NCBI RefSeq assembly: GCF_000429305.1
Contig: NZ_AUBP01000031.1
Location: 1-64,000, forward strand
DNA: 64,000 nt
Direction of reading: 5' to 3'
Source: Desulfovibrio inopinatus DSM 10711
Lineage (GTDB): Bacteria; Desulfobacterota; Desulfovibrionia; Desulfovibrionales; Desulfovibrionaceae
Position 1 is the stretch's first letter. Every line of letters begins with the position of its first letter. Under the pieces are notes generated by a model. It was not told the DNA's origin, searched no databases, and saw only the letters and a program-made list of their open reading frames with translations. The translations under genes and the position numbers were made by a program. Positions 26,606 to 36,113 of this stretch are shown piece by piece.

Positions 26606-29600
26606 ATGAGTTGGAATCGAAGAGATTTCCTCAAAATGACAGGGGTGAGTGTGGCGGGCCTTGGCCTGACGCAGCTCGGATTCAACCTGTCGCCGGTGGA
26701 AGCATATGCTGCCGGTCTCAAAATTGAGGGGGCCAAAGAGCTGGTCACGGTGTGTCCGTTTTGTTCCGTGAGCTGCCACATTATGGCCTATGTGAAGGAC
26801 GGGAAGCTTGTCAGCACGGAAGGTGATCCCGATTACCCCATCAACCAAGGTTCGCTGTGTGCCAAGGGCGCGGCTATGCTGTCGATGACACGCAACGAAC
26901 ACCGCCTGAAAAAGCCTCTGTATCGGGCGCCGTTCTCCGATAAATGGGAAGAAAAATCTTGGGAATGGTCTCTTGAAGAAATCGCCAAGCGCGTCAAGAA
27001 AACCCGCGACGAAAATCTTCTTTTGAAGAACGAGAAGGGACACACGGTAAACCGGCTCGACGAGATGTTCCTTTTGGGCACGTCGCATGCCGATAACGAA
27101 GAATGCGCTTTGGCGCATCAAGCCATGAGAAGCCTGGGCGTCGTCCACATGGACCACCAGGCCCGTATCTGACACAGCGCCACTGTTGCGGCTCTGGGAG
27201 AGTCGTTCGGACGCGGTGCGATGACGAATCACTGGATCGACATTAAGAATGCCGATGCCATCCTTATCATGGGCAGCAATGCTGCCGAACACCACCCCAT
27301 TTCGTTCAAGTGGGTGCTTGACGCCAAATATAATCGGGGCGCCGTGGTTATGCACGTTGACCCGAAGTTCTCGCGAACCTCGGCTCGGTCGGATTTCCAT
27401 GTGCCGTTGCGTTCCGGTACCGATATCGCCTTCCTCGGCGGTATGATCAACTACCTCATCAGCAATAACAAAATCTACGAATTCTACGTCAAAGAATACA
27501 CCAATGCCTCGTTCATCGTGGGCAAGGACTATGCGTTCAAGGACGGTCTGTTCAGCGGATATAATCCCAAAACGCGTTCTTACGACAAGTCCAAATGGGC
27601 CTACGAACTCGACGAGAACGGTGTGCCTAAACAGGACAAGACTTTGAAAAATCCGCGCTGTGTCTATCAGCTCATGAAAGACCACTATGCGCGGTACACG
27701 CTTGATACCGTCTCGACGGTGACCGGTGTCTCCAAAGACAACTTGATGCGGGTCTATGAAGAGTATGCCAAGACGGGTAATGGTCAAAAAGCCGGAACCG
27801 TCATGTACGCGTTGGGTTGGACGCAGCACACGGTGGGTGTCCAGAACATCCGAAGTGCGGCCATCATTCAGTTCCTGCTCGGTAATATCGGTATCGCCGG
27901 AGGTGGTATCAACGCATTGCGCGGCGAGCCGAACGTGCAGGGATCGACCGACCATACCTTGCTCTACCACATTGTGCCCGGCTACATGGCCATGCCGCAC
28001 GACGAATGGCAGACGCTGGAAGACTACAACAAGGCGAACACGCCGGTCAGCCATGATCCGCAAAGCGCGAACTGGTGGCAAAACAAACCCAAGTACTTCG
28101 TCAGTCTTCTGAAAGCCTGGTATGGTGAAAGCGGAACCCCGGAAAACGGATTTGGCTACGATTACATTCCGAAGATCGAAAAGGGGCAGGACTACTCGTA
28201 CTTGCCGCTGTTCGACAAGATGTATCACGGCAAGATCAGGGGCGGGTTCATCATTGGTCTCAACCCGATGCAAAGCGTGCCGAACTCGAACAAGGTGCGC
28301 AAGGCGCTTGATAATCTTGATTGGCTTGTCACGTCGGAACTGCACCATTCCGAAACCACGGATAACTGGCACCGTCCCGGCGTTGATCCGAAGACGGTCA
28401 AGACGGAAGTCTTCCTGCTGCCGTCGGCGCACCGTATTGAAAAAGAAGGCTCGGTGACCAACTCCGGCCGCTGGTTGCTCTGGCACTATGCCGCTATTCC
28501 ACCCGGCGGAGAAGCCAAGCCGTTCGGTGATATGTTTGTCGGCATCATGAACATCCTGCGCGACAAATACAAAAAGGAAGGCGGTATTCTTCCTGAAGCC
28601 GTGCTTGGTCTGGATTGGCCCGAAACGTACGTTCCGGAAGACATCACCAAAAAGATCAACGGGTTCTTTACCAAGGACACGAAGGTCGGTGACAAAACGT
28701 ACAAAAAAGGACAACTCGTCCCGTCGTTTACCGCCCTGAAAGACGATGGTTCCACCATGAGCCTCAACTGGCTCTACACGGGAAGTTACACTGAAGAAGA
28801 CGGCAACAAGTGTCAGCGTCGTGATACGACACAAACACCTATGCAAGCCAAAATCGGACTGTTCCCGAACTGGAGCTGGTGCTGGCCGGTCAATCGTCGC
28901 ATTCTCTATAACCGTGCGTCGGTCGATCTCGACGGAAAACCGTTGAATAGCGAACAGCCCGTCATCGTCTGGAACGGGAAGAAATGGGAAGGTGACGTCC
29001 CCGATGGCGGCTGGCCGCCGTTGTCGTCGGGCAAGGGCAAGTATCCCTTCATCATGACGGTGCATGGCTTCGGCCAAGCGTTCGGACCGGGCCGCATGGA
29101 CGGACCATTCCCCGAACACTACGAGCCTGTTGAAACGCCGGTAACTTCGAACCCGTTCTCCAAGCAGCTCAATAGTCCGGTGTTCAAGTTTACCGACAGT
29201 GATATGGACAAGCTCGCGAAGGCCGGTGATCCGAACTATCCCATCGTGCTCACGACCTACAGCGTTACTGAGCACTGGTGCGGTGGTGGTGAAACGCGCA
29301 ATGTCCCCAACCTGCTTGAGGCTGAACCCATGTTGTATGTGGAAATGAGCCCCGAGTTAGCCAAGGAAAAAGGAATCGAGAACGGCGACGGTGTCATCGT
29401 GGAAAGCATTCGCGGCACAGTCGAGGCCATTGCCATGGTCACGGTACGCATGCGTCCGCTTCACGTCCATGGTCGAACTGTCCACGAAATTGGCATGCCT
29501 TTCTGTTTCGGATGGACGACGCCCGGATGCGGCGACGCCACCAACCGGCTCACGCCGTCGGTGGCCGACCCCAACACGACCATTCCGGAGTACAAAGCAA

Positions 29601-29650
29601 GCTGCGTGAACATTCGCAAAGTCGACAAGCTGACCGAGCTTGCTGGCTGA
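26606..29650 (+). CDS. fdhA: formate dehydrogenase alpha subunit, selenocysteine and Mo/W-bis-MGD
   Basis: 1014 residues when TGA 27170-27172 is read as Sec189. The frame is unbroken on both sides, and the local sequence HQARI-U-HSATVAALGESFGRGAMT is the conserved active site of Sec-containing formate dehydrogenases. A twin-arginine signal (SWNRRDFLKMTG) directs it folded to the periplasm. A 4Fe-4S cluster is bound by CPFCSVSCHIMAY ... GSLCAKG. It oxidises formate to CO2 with a molybdenum or tungsten bis-pterin cofactor. The ferredoxin-like subunit follows after 55 bases, then the maturation genes fdhE and fdhD. No membrane gamma subunit is present, so this is the soluble periplasmic FdhAB type that passes electrons to cytochromes c. 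Confidence 0.95.
27170..27172 (+). other. UGA read as selenocysteine in fdhA
   Basis: In-frame TGA at the invariant active-site position, with family similarity continuing directly (HSATVAALGESFGRG). I did not find as clean a SECIS hairpin by eye as in the FrnE-like gene; recoding rests on conservation. Confidence 0.92.
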
Positions 29651-29705
29651 CCACGTACGCTCGCGGGGGGAGCAATCCCCCCGCAGCCATCGCAAGGAGC
29701 ATGAT

Positions 29706-30452
29706 ATGCCGAAATCGTTCTTGATCGATACGTCGCGTTGCACGGCTTGTCGCGGTTGCCAACTTGCTTGTAAGGAATGGCACGAACTCAAGCCCAACAA
29801 AACCACGCAATACCACTGGGGAAATCATCAAAATCCCCCAGATTTGAACCCGAACAACTATAAAGTCGTCCGTTTCAGAGACCGTATGGATGACAAGGGT
29901 GTTGTGCGCTGGAATTTCTTTCCCGACCAGTGCCGGCATTGTGTCGCGCCTCCCTGTAAAGATATGGCCGACATGGCCTTGGAAGGCGCCATTCTCAAGG
30001 ATGAAAAGACGGGTGCCGTCCTTTTTACCGACAAAACCAAGGAACTCAGTGCGGAAGAGTGCGAAGCCGTTCGTGAAGCCTGTCCGTACAACATCCCTCG
30101 CCGTAACGAAGAAACCGGTGCGTTGACCAAGTGCACCATGTGTTTTGATCGCGTTCAGGCAGGGATGCTGCCTGCTTGCGTCAAAGTGTGTCCGACGGGC
30201 ACCATGAATTTTGGTGATCGTGAAGATATGCTGAAACTGGCGGCGAAACGTCTGGAGATCGCGAAAAAGACCTTTCCACAGGCTATGCTCGCCGATGCTC
30301 AGGACGTGAATGTCATTTTCCTCCTCACCGACGAACCCGAGAACTATTATCAATTCAGTGTCGCACAGGCGAGCCCGAGTGACTTGGATCGGAAACGGTT
30401 CCTTGCCCACATGGTCTCCCCGTTGCGTCGGGCGTTTACACGTCTTGGATAA
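29706..30452 (+). CDS. fdhB: formate dehydrogenase iron-sulfur subunit
   Basis: 248 residues from ATG 29706 (ribosome site AAGGAG); longer upstream starts are not needed. Four ferredoxin-type cysteine groups: CTACRGCQLAC, CRHCVAPPC, CPYNIP preceded by an acidic loop, and CTMCFDRVQAG ... CVKVC. It carries electrons from the FdhA cluster to the periplasmic acceptor. The C-terminal membrane helix of E. coli FdnH is missing, consistent with a soluble two-subunit enzyme. No signal peptide; it should be exported with FdhA through the Tat system. Confidence 0.93.
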   Translation: MPKSFLIDTSRCTACRGCQLACKEWHELKPNKTTQYHWGNHQNPPDLNPNNYKVVRFRDRMDDKGVVRWNFFPDQCRHCVAPPCKDMADMALEGAILKDEKTGAVLFTDKTKELSAEECEAVREACPYNIPRRNEETGALTKCTMCFDRVQAGMLPACVKVCPTGTMNFGDREDMLKLAAKRLEIAKKTFPQAMLADAQDVNVIFLLTDEPENYYQFSVAQASPSDLDRKRFLAHMVSPLRRAFTRLG

Positions 30453-30614
30453 AATGCGCATTGTTGTGTTTGGTGAAATCGTTCCCGTCAAATAACGGGG
30501 CGGTTTCACCAAACATCGTACGATGTTGAGTTATTCGTACGTGCATTGATCTGCTAAAAATAGCATAGTCATCGTACAAGCGCAGGGTTTTTAACGAGTC
30601 GAGGAAATACGAAT

Positions 30615-31538
30615 ATGCAGCAAAATACTACTCGCCGTCTTCTTCCGGAATCTGTTCGTGTCACCATTGACCGCTATTGCGCACAACGGCCGGCGCAAAA
30701 GGACATTCTTGAGGCCTTTGCTCCGCTGCTGGAAACGCGGTCGCAGCTTGAGGCTATCTTTGTTGAAGAACCGCTCGAACTTGATATTGTCGATCAGGCA
30801 CGACATGGGCAGGGTGTTCCATTGTTGAGTGACATCAATATTGATGTTCTTATGCCGTGGATATCGCGCTCGGCCGATACAATCCTCCCGGTTTTGCTGG
30901 AGATGATTCCAGATAATCGAGCAATTACAGCCATTGCCGACGCGTTGAAGGCGGGCCGTCTCGATCTGAAGACCTGCTGTCTTAGCCGAATCAGTAACGA
31001 CGGAACATCATTGCAAAAACGTGCCGAAGCGGCCGGGCTTGATGCCGGTACTTTGGCGTTTGTTATCGATCAGGTGCTTGGCGCACCGGTGGGGGCGTTG
31101 GCGCAAAAAATCAATGCCATGCTTGCGGACTTCAATTGGAACGAAGGGTACTGTCCCATCTGCGGAACGCTCCCTTCCTATGGGACATTGTCCAGGCCCG
31201 AACCAACCGAACTTGATGCGCTTGTTGGCGGTGGTGGACAAAAACACTTGCATTGCGCCTTGTGCGGGAACACCTGGCGATATCGTCGCGATGCCTGTCC
31301 GGCATGTGGGAATTCGCATCCAGGCACCCGTGAAATCTATCACGCCGAAAAGGCGACTCAGGAGCGCATTGAAGTCTGTAGCAAGTGCAATTCCTATTTT
31401 CCGTGTATCGATTTACGCGAGTATGAAACAGACCCCCATGGACTTGTTGTTCCGCTCGCCCTGATGCACCTGGATTTGATCGCTGCCCAAAATCAGTTAC
31501 GGCCGCTTGTTCCGGCACCCTGGAACACGTTTTCGTGA
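30615..31538 (+). CDS. fdhE: formate dehydrogenase accessory protein FdhE
   Basis: 307 residues with the FdhE cysteine signature: CPICG, CALCGNTW, CPACGNSHPG and CSKCNSYFPCID in the C-terminal half (about 185-265), forming rubredoxin-like metal sites. FdhE is required for maturation of respiratory formate dehydrogenases and acts as a Tat-linked chaperone in the cytoplasm. It lies 160 bases after fdhB; a run of low-complexity AT sequence between them may contain a separate promoter. Start ATG 30615 follows GAGGAAATACG. Confidence 0.9.
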   Translation: MQQNTTRRLLPESVRVTIDRYCAQRPAQKDILEAFAPLLETRSQLEAIFVEEPLELDIVDQARHGQGVPLLSDINIDVLMPWISRSADTILPVLLEMIPDNRAITAIADALKAGRLDLKTCCLSRISNDGTSLQKRAEAAGLDAGTLAFVIDQVLGAPVGALAQKINAMLADFNWNEGYCPICGTLPSYGTLSRPEPTELDALVGGGGQKHLHCALCGNTWRYRRDACPACGNSHPGTREIYHAEKATQERIEVCSKCNSYFPCIDLREYETDPHGLVVPLALMHLDLIAAQNQLRPLVPAPWNTFS

Positions 31539-31554
31539 CCGAAAGGGGGGCACA

Positions 31555-32337
31555 ATGGTCAGCACAAGCAAACGCCAGATCATGCGCCACCATCGCGACA
31601 TGGTGGAGCATTTCGAAGATACCTTGGCCGTAGAATGCGGCTTGAATATTGTGGTCAACGGGCGTCAGGTCGGTCGCACCATGTGTACGCCGGGTATGGA
31701 CAGACAGCTTGTTCTGGGATTGCTTTATACCGAAGGGCTGATTCCACATGCGCACGTGGTCCGTGACATGCAGTTTGAATCACATGATCGTTGGGAAATG
31801 ACGGCGCATGTGGTTCTTGATGAGATGCCGACATCATCTGATGAGGACATCACACACTCAACACCGCGTCATGCTGGAAAATCGGTCGATGTCCATCGCA
31901 TTATGCACGCCATGCAGGTGATGGAAGCGAGCCAAGATGTTTTCCGGCGCACCGGAGCGACCCATTGTGCGGCGCTCTTTGATATCCATGGGTGTCAACT
32001 GGGGGTTGCCGAAGATATCGGACGGCATAACGCGCTGGATAAAGCCATTGGCTCGGCGTTGGAGCAGGATATTCTGGAGCAAGCCGCCATGGCTACGATT
32101 TCGTCTCGACTCAGTTATGAGCTGGTGAAAAAGGCTGTAGCCATCGGACTGACTTTTCTGTGTGGCATTTCCGTTGCCACAAGTTTGGCCATGGATGTGG
32201 CAAACGCCCACGGCATCACGCTGATCGGTCGCGTTCGCGGCGGTCGGATGAATGTCTATACGCATAAAGACCGCATTACCATGTCCAGAACGATGATTCG
32301 ACGACCACGTTCTGTACTGCATTCCGTCTCCTCATAA
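31555..32337 (+). CDS. fdhD: FdhD-type sulfurtransferase, CxxC motif absent
   Basis: 260 residues from ATG 31555 (AAAGGGGGG upstream). Family motifs: RTMCTPGMDRQLVLGLLYTEGLI, RRTGATHCAALFD, GVAEDIGRHNALDKAIG, SSRLSYELVKKAVAIGL. FdhD moves sulfur from IscS to the bis-MGD cofactor of formate dehydrogenase. In E. coli the sulfur passes over two cysteines in a CGVCG loop. Here the corresponding stretch (EDITHSTPRHAGKS) contains no cysteine, and no CxxC occurs anywhere in the protein. Another residue must do the work, or activity is changed. Seventeen bases after fdhE, same operon. Confidence 0.88.
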   Translation: MVSTSKRQIMRHHRDMVEHFEDTLAVECGLNIVVNGRQVGRTMCTPGMDRQLVLGLLYTEGLIPHAHVVRDMQFESHDRWEMTAHVVLDEMPTSSDEDITHSTPRHAGKSVDVHRIMHAMQVMEASQDVFRRTGATHCAALFDIHGCQLGVAEDIGRHNALDKAIGSALEQDILEQAAMATISSRLSYELVKKAVAIGLTFLCGISVATSLAMDVANAHGITLIGRVRGGRMNVYTHKDRITMSRTMIRRPRSVLHSVSS

Positions 32338-32342
32338 ACCGG

Positions 32343-32377
32343 GCGCCTCGTATTTCTGCGAGGCGTTCGCGTTTCTT
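32343..32377 (+). terminator. terminator after fdhD
   Basis: CGCCTCG-(loop)-CGAGGCG hairpin followed by a T-rich stretch (GTTTCTTTG), 6 bases after the fdhD stop. Confidence 0.65.
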
Positions 32378-32570
32378 TGTGTCAAAGCTTTAAATTTCAT
32401 TTCAAGATTATTTGTTCCGACAGGGTACGGACGCTATCTTTTTTTGACACGGCGTTGTTGTCGAAAGCGTCTGTTCCGTCGTTTATGCAATGGAGAGTGG
32501 TGGACGCCATATCGCCGCCAAAGCTCCGATTGGGGAGTCACGATATGGTTGAGTGCAGGGGAGGAGTGCA

Positions 32571-33002
32571 ATGGAAGATCGCCAACCGACAATTCGTATG
32601 CGTTTATGGCTTGAAGATGGGGGAATCTTCTTTGGTATGGGCCGGGTCTTGCTCCTGGATCTTATTGAGGAGCATGGTTCGCTCAAAGATGCGGCCAGCG
32701 CGTTGGGAATGTCGTATCGAGCAGCCTGGGGTAAGCTGAAAGCAACAGAAGAGGCCTTGGGAGCAAAGCTTGTCGAGACATGTGGCTCCAAGCGGAATGG
32801 ATGCCGTTTGACCGAGCAGGGGCGTAGCGTTCGCGAAAAATTTCGGGAATGGTTTGCTCTGGTGGAGCAGGACGCATTACAGCATGCCAAGGAAATATTT
32901 CCGTGGGAAGTCAAAAGCTATGACGAGGCCAAGGAAGAAGAGCATGCAGCTCAAGCCGCACGGTCATTGAACACGGCTTCCCACGCTGTCTATATGAAAT
33001 AG
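32571..33002 (+). CDS. ModE-type winged-helix regulator without molybdate domain
   Basis: 143 residues from ATG 32571 (ribosome site GAGGAG). The N-terminal winged helix matches ModE/LysR-type domains: GRVLLLDLIEEHGSLKDAASALGMSYRAAWGKLKATEEALGA followed by GCRLTEQG. The C-terminal molybdate-binding (MOP) domains of full ModE are missing; only a charged tail remains. It probably binds DNA in response to molybdate or tungstate state through another means. Its place directly after the formate dehydrogenase genes suggests that it regulates them or metal uptake. Confidence 0.85.
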   Translation: MEDRQPTIRMRLWLEDGGIFFGMGRVLLLDLIEEHGSLKDAASALGMSYRAAWGKLKATEEALGAKLVETCGSKRNGCRLTEQGRSVREKFREWFALVEQDALQHAKEIFPWEVKSYDEAKEEEHAAQAARSLNTASHAVYMK

Positions 33003-33118
33003 TATGGTACTCGGCGAGATGTATGTGACCGCGCCATAAGCAAATGATCACCGGGAAAACCCTGTTGTTTTCGAGAAGATCTTGTTATGTCTTTTTGGAC
33101 ATATAAAAGTGCGAATGT

Positions 33119-34012
33119 ATGGACTTAATTACTTTAAATCATTTTGCTTCCAGCGAGAAAACTGCGCGCCGGTTCTTTTTGGGATTTTGCTGGAAAAACC
33201 ACCAACGCTTTTGTCCGCGGTGCCGGGAAAGAAAATTGTACCGTGTGGCCGACGGACGCAGGCGGTGTGCGCGTTGTCTGTATACTTTTCACGATTTCAG
33301 CCAGCGGTTTCTCAATGGATGCGGCCTCTCGTTTCAGCAATGGCTGCTGTTTCTCAAACTCTTTGAACTTGATGTTGCCAACGAAGATATCGTCAAGCAA
33401 CTTCAGATTTCTTATCCCACCGTCCTCAAAGTCAAAGATATCATTCGGCGGGCCATCCTTGCACAAGCGCTGGACGCGTCGGCGATGTATGCCAAAGGAG
33501 TCTGGCCCGGACCGGGGCGGCGAAAACCTGGGGCTGTCATGACGAATGCACCGGTTTTCGGCGTTATGGATATCGGTGGCTATATCATCTGCGACGTATT
33601 GCCGGATATCGGCGTCGAGAACATCGTCCACTATAAGATGAGCTTTCACCTCAAGACGGCCAGCCTTGGACAGGTCGTGTACACAGGACCATATCGGCAA
33701 TACACCATGCTGCTCGCCTGCGGTCCAGAATTATGGCCTACGGGATTCATACAACATAATGACCAGCATATTCCTGGAGCTTCCACGGAATTTTGGCAGT
33801 TTGTCAAGAAACGTCTCAAGCAAGTCCATGGCTTGACGCCTGCGAATTTCCCTTTATGGCTCAAGGAGTGGGAAATGCGCTTTAATTACCGCGAACGCAA
33901 TGTCATTAATATCTTGGCCGAAGCCGTGTGTGGGTTTGTGCCGCAGGAAGTGGAGACTGAGGACAATCACGACGCTGACGAGGAAGAGCATCGTTCGGTG
34001 TGTGCTTCGTAG
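33119..34012 (+). CDS. domesticated IS1595-like transposase with lost DDE residues
   Basis: 297 residues, intact frame. The N-terminal zinc ribbon is kept (CPRCRERKLYRVADGRRRCARC), followed by a helix-turn-helix-like region. The core aligns with IS1595-family transposases. However, where the first catalytic Asp is expected (DETY) it has SAMY; the second (TD) is TG in VYTGPYRQYT; and the third (IESFW) is STEFW, leaving Thr in place of Glu. WLKEWEMRFNYR still matches the family C-terminus. No flanking inverted repeats were seen. It has probably been kept as a DNA-binding protein, perhaps a regulator of the neighbouring genes. Confidence 0.7.
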   Translation: MDLITLNHFASSEKTARRFFLGFCWKNHQRFCPRCRERKLYRVADGRRRCARCLYTFHDFSQRFLNGCGLSFQQWLLFLKLFELDVANEDIVKQLQISYPTVLKVKDIIRRAILAQALDASAMYAKGVWPGPGRRKPGAVMTNAPVFGVMDIGGYIICDVLPDIGVENIVHYKMSFHLKTASLGQVVYTGPYRQYTMLLACGPELWPTGFIQHNDQHIPGASTEFWQFVKKRLKQVHGLTPANFPLWLKEWEMRFNYRERNVINILAEAVCGFVPQEVETEDNHDADEEEHRSVCAS

Positions 34013-34112
34013 CGCATGTTTTCGTACCGCACGTCATTGTTTCCAAAAAAAAGAAGCCGCGAGAGGCTCCTTCTGTTTTCAACCTTACTGCTTTTGTCGT
34101 TGGCGTTTACGA

Positions 34113-35975
34113 TCAGGGTGCCGCTTCTTTTTCGGCATCATCACGTTTTTCAAAAAACACCACTGCATTTTTCCCACTGCGTTTGGCCTCGTAGAGCGCT
34201 TGGTCCGCTCGTGTGATGATACTCTCGAAATTGTGGTCATTCTGTTTACGACAGGCGAAACCGAAACTCGCCGAGAGGCGTTCTTGATTCTGGCCGAAAG
34301 TGAGGTCGTTCCAGAGAGCGAGTCGGAGACGTTCCAAAAGTTGTTGGGCTGCTTCACGTTCTGTATCCGGAAGAATCAAAAGGAATTCTTCACCTCCCCA
34401 GCGGGCAAAGATATCGGCGGTTCGAATCCCTTGCGATATGATATCTGCAAATGCCTTCAACACCCTATCACCTTCGTCATGTCCCCATGTGTCATTGACG
34501 TGTTTGAAGTCATCGATGTCCATAATGGCGACAGCAAGTGACGTGTTTAATCGTTTGGACCTGGCAAATTCGCGTCCCCCCATTTCCATGGCGTAACGAC
34601 GGTTGAAAATTTTCGTTAATGCATCCGTTCGTGCAATCTGTACGGCTTCATCGCGGGCCTCGGTCAATTCCAGTGTTCTTTGCGCGACAAGTTTTTCCAG
34701 TTCTTCGCGTTTAATCTCCAGGTTTTGCCGGGCCTGTTCTTGCGCGAGAATTTTTTGGGTTTGTAAGTCGCGCATCCGATCGGCCAGAGCCATGCTGAGC
34801 AACATGGCATCCATACAGATAGCAACAGGGACAATTTCAAACGTGAGGTCATTATAGGAGATGACTCCCAACACGGTGAGACCGAAGACCAGAAGAGCCA
34901 ACCATGAAGCAACTTGGCCAAGGATATAGAATCGAGCCTGTCGCTTTCCCGTCAACCATGCCCAAATTCCAGCCCAACAAAAAAGAAGTGGAAAAATAAA
35001 GAAAATCGCGGTGGCTACCTGAAATGCTGTAAAGACGGGAAGCACTAGAGTGCATATCAGGTAGGCAACCGCGAGACCTGTCGTGAACAGAAGCAGGCGA
35101 TCGAGAGCAGGAGTCGTTTTCGTTTCCAGAATTTTTCGTGAAAAAAAAGAAACAAAAATTTTACTGAGGGCACCGAAGAAGACCATCCCTGTGTTGGAGA
35201 GCCAGACATTATGTGTCCAGAAGGTGGTCATCCCCAAACCCGTCAACCCGGATATGATGATAATAGCCGTTGTTAAATACGCAGCATAATAGACATAGGT
35301 GATATCATTGAGCGAGAGAAAGAGCATGATATTGTATAAAAGGAGAGCAATGCATATCCCAATAAGAAAACCATGAATGACGGATTTTATATGGGCTATA
35401 CGTTCTAAAGCATCTTGGACAAGAAAAGAGATTGGCATAACTTGTAGGCCTGTCTCCGTATGCGAACGCAAGAGAAGTTGAATATTTTCACCTGCATTGA
35501 GTGTAAATGGTATTGCTTGTCCTGATACCCATGGAATGGGGCGTGAAGAGACCATATCTCCTGATGTAATGGAAGTTATTTTGCCATCATCTCGTCGTAT
35601 AAAGAGTGTTACGTCGTCAAGATTCGGGTTCCATGTGACAAGGTAAAGCTCTTCTGGTGACGTTGTATTGTTTACAAGATCAAGCCTGCACCAGATTGTA
35701 GATTGTGTATGTCCATAGTTCAGGAGATTTGATGGTGCCGGTGTGAATTTTGAAGTGTCTGAAAACAGTTCTTCGGCGGTGAAATGGCCTTGTGATGCTT
35801 TTAAAACGGAAAATGGTGAAATCGTCACGCCCTGTAACACGGGTTGCTCGAACACGTCTTCCCATGTTTTCCATACAATAAAAAAGGGGAGAACCAACAG
35901 CACGAGAACAATACATTTCGTGAGTGGTGATGGGGAAGGCGTATTCAGATATGATGGTGAGCAGATTTCTTTCAT
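34113..35975 (-). CDS. 7TM-DISM diguanylate cyclase
   Basis: 620 residues. One N-terminal helix, a periplasmic jelly-roll sensor (7TMR-DISMED2-like, about 55-185), seven transmembrane helices (about 195-405), a coiled coil (QEQARQNLEIKREELEKLV) and a GGDEF domain with RWGGEEFLLILP near residue 525. The I-site RTAD lies five residues earlier. DISM receptors are thought to bind carbohydrates or other small ligands outside the inner membrane and here would control cyclic di-GMP production. Single gene, separated from the aldehyde oxidoreductase gene by a terminator. Confidence 0.92.
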   Translation of the reverse strand: MKEICSPSYLNTPSPSPLTKCIVLVLLVLPFFIVWKTWEDVFEQPVLQGVTISPFSVLKASQGHFTAEELFSDTSKFTPAPSNLLNYGHTQSTIWCRLDLVNNTTSPEELYLVTWNPNLDDVTLFIRRDDGKITSITSGDMVSSRPIPWVSGQAIPFTLNAGENIQLLLRSHTETGLQVMPISFLVQDALERIAHIKSVIHGFLIGICIALLLYNIMLFLSLNDITYVYYAAYLTTAIIIISGLTGLGMTTFWTHNVWLSNTGMVFFGALSKIFVSFFSRKILETKTTPALDRLLLFTTGLAVAYLICTLVLPVFTAFQVATAIFFIFPLLFCWAGIWAWLTGKRQARFYILGQVASWLALLVFGLTVLGVISYNDLTFEIVPVAICMDAMLLSMALADRMRDLQTQKILAQEQARQNLEIKREELEKLVAQRTLELTEARDEAVQIARTDALTKIFNRRYAMEMGGREFARSKRLNTSLAVAIMDIDDFKHVNDTWGHDEGDRVLKAFADIISQGIRTADIFARWGGEEFLLILPDTEREAAQQLLERLRLALWNDLTFGQNQERLSASFGFACRKQNDHNFESIITRADQALYEAKRSGKNAVVFFEKRDDAEKEAAP

Positions 35976-36063
35976 GCAAATAAAATAGTTTAAATTTTAA
36001 CCTCTGTCACCTTCGTACAGGGCTATATTGCTGTATGGAATCGTTGTGTTCTTCTAGAGAAAG

Positions 36064-36089
36064 GTCAAAGGCCCTTGCGGGCCTTTGAC
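36064..36089. terminator. terminator hairpin after AOR gene
   Basis: Perfect 11-bp stem GTCAAAGGCCC / GGGCCTTTGAC with loop TTGC, 25 bases beyond the end of the oxidoreductase gene. Confidence 0.8.
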
Positions 36090-36113
36090 GGGGATGGGGT
36101 GTGGAGGTGGATA

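Noticed and set aside
26582-29275. 897-codon open frame antisense to fdhA
   Set aside because: Shadow frame caused by codon bias of the formate dehydrogenase gene, which is certain.
27221-29650. Separate molybdopterin oxidoreductase gene
   Set aside because: Same frame as 26606-27172; the intervening UGA is the selenocysteine codon of one gene.
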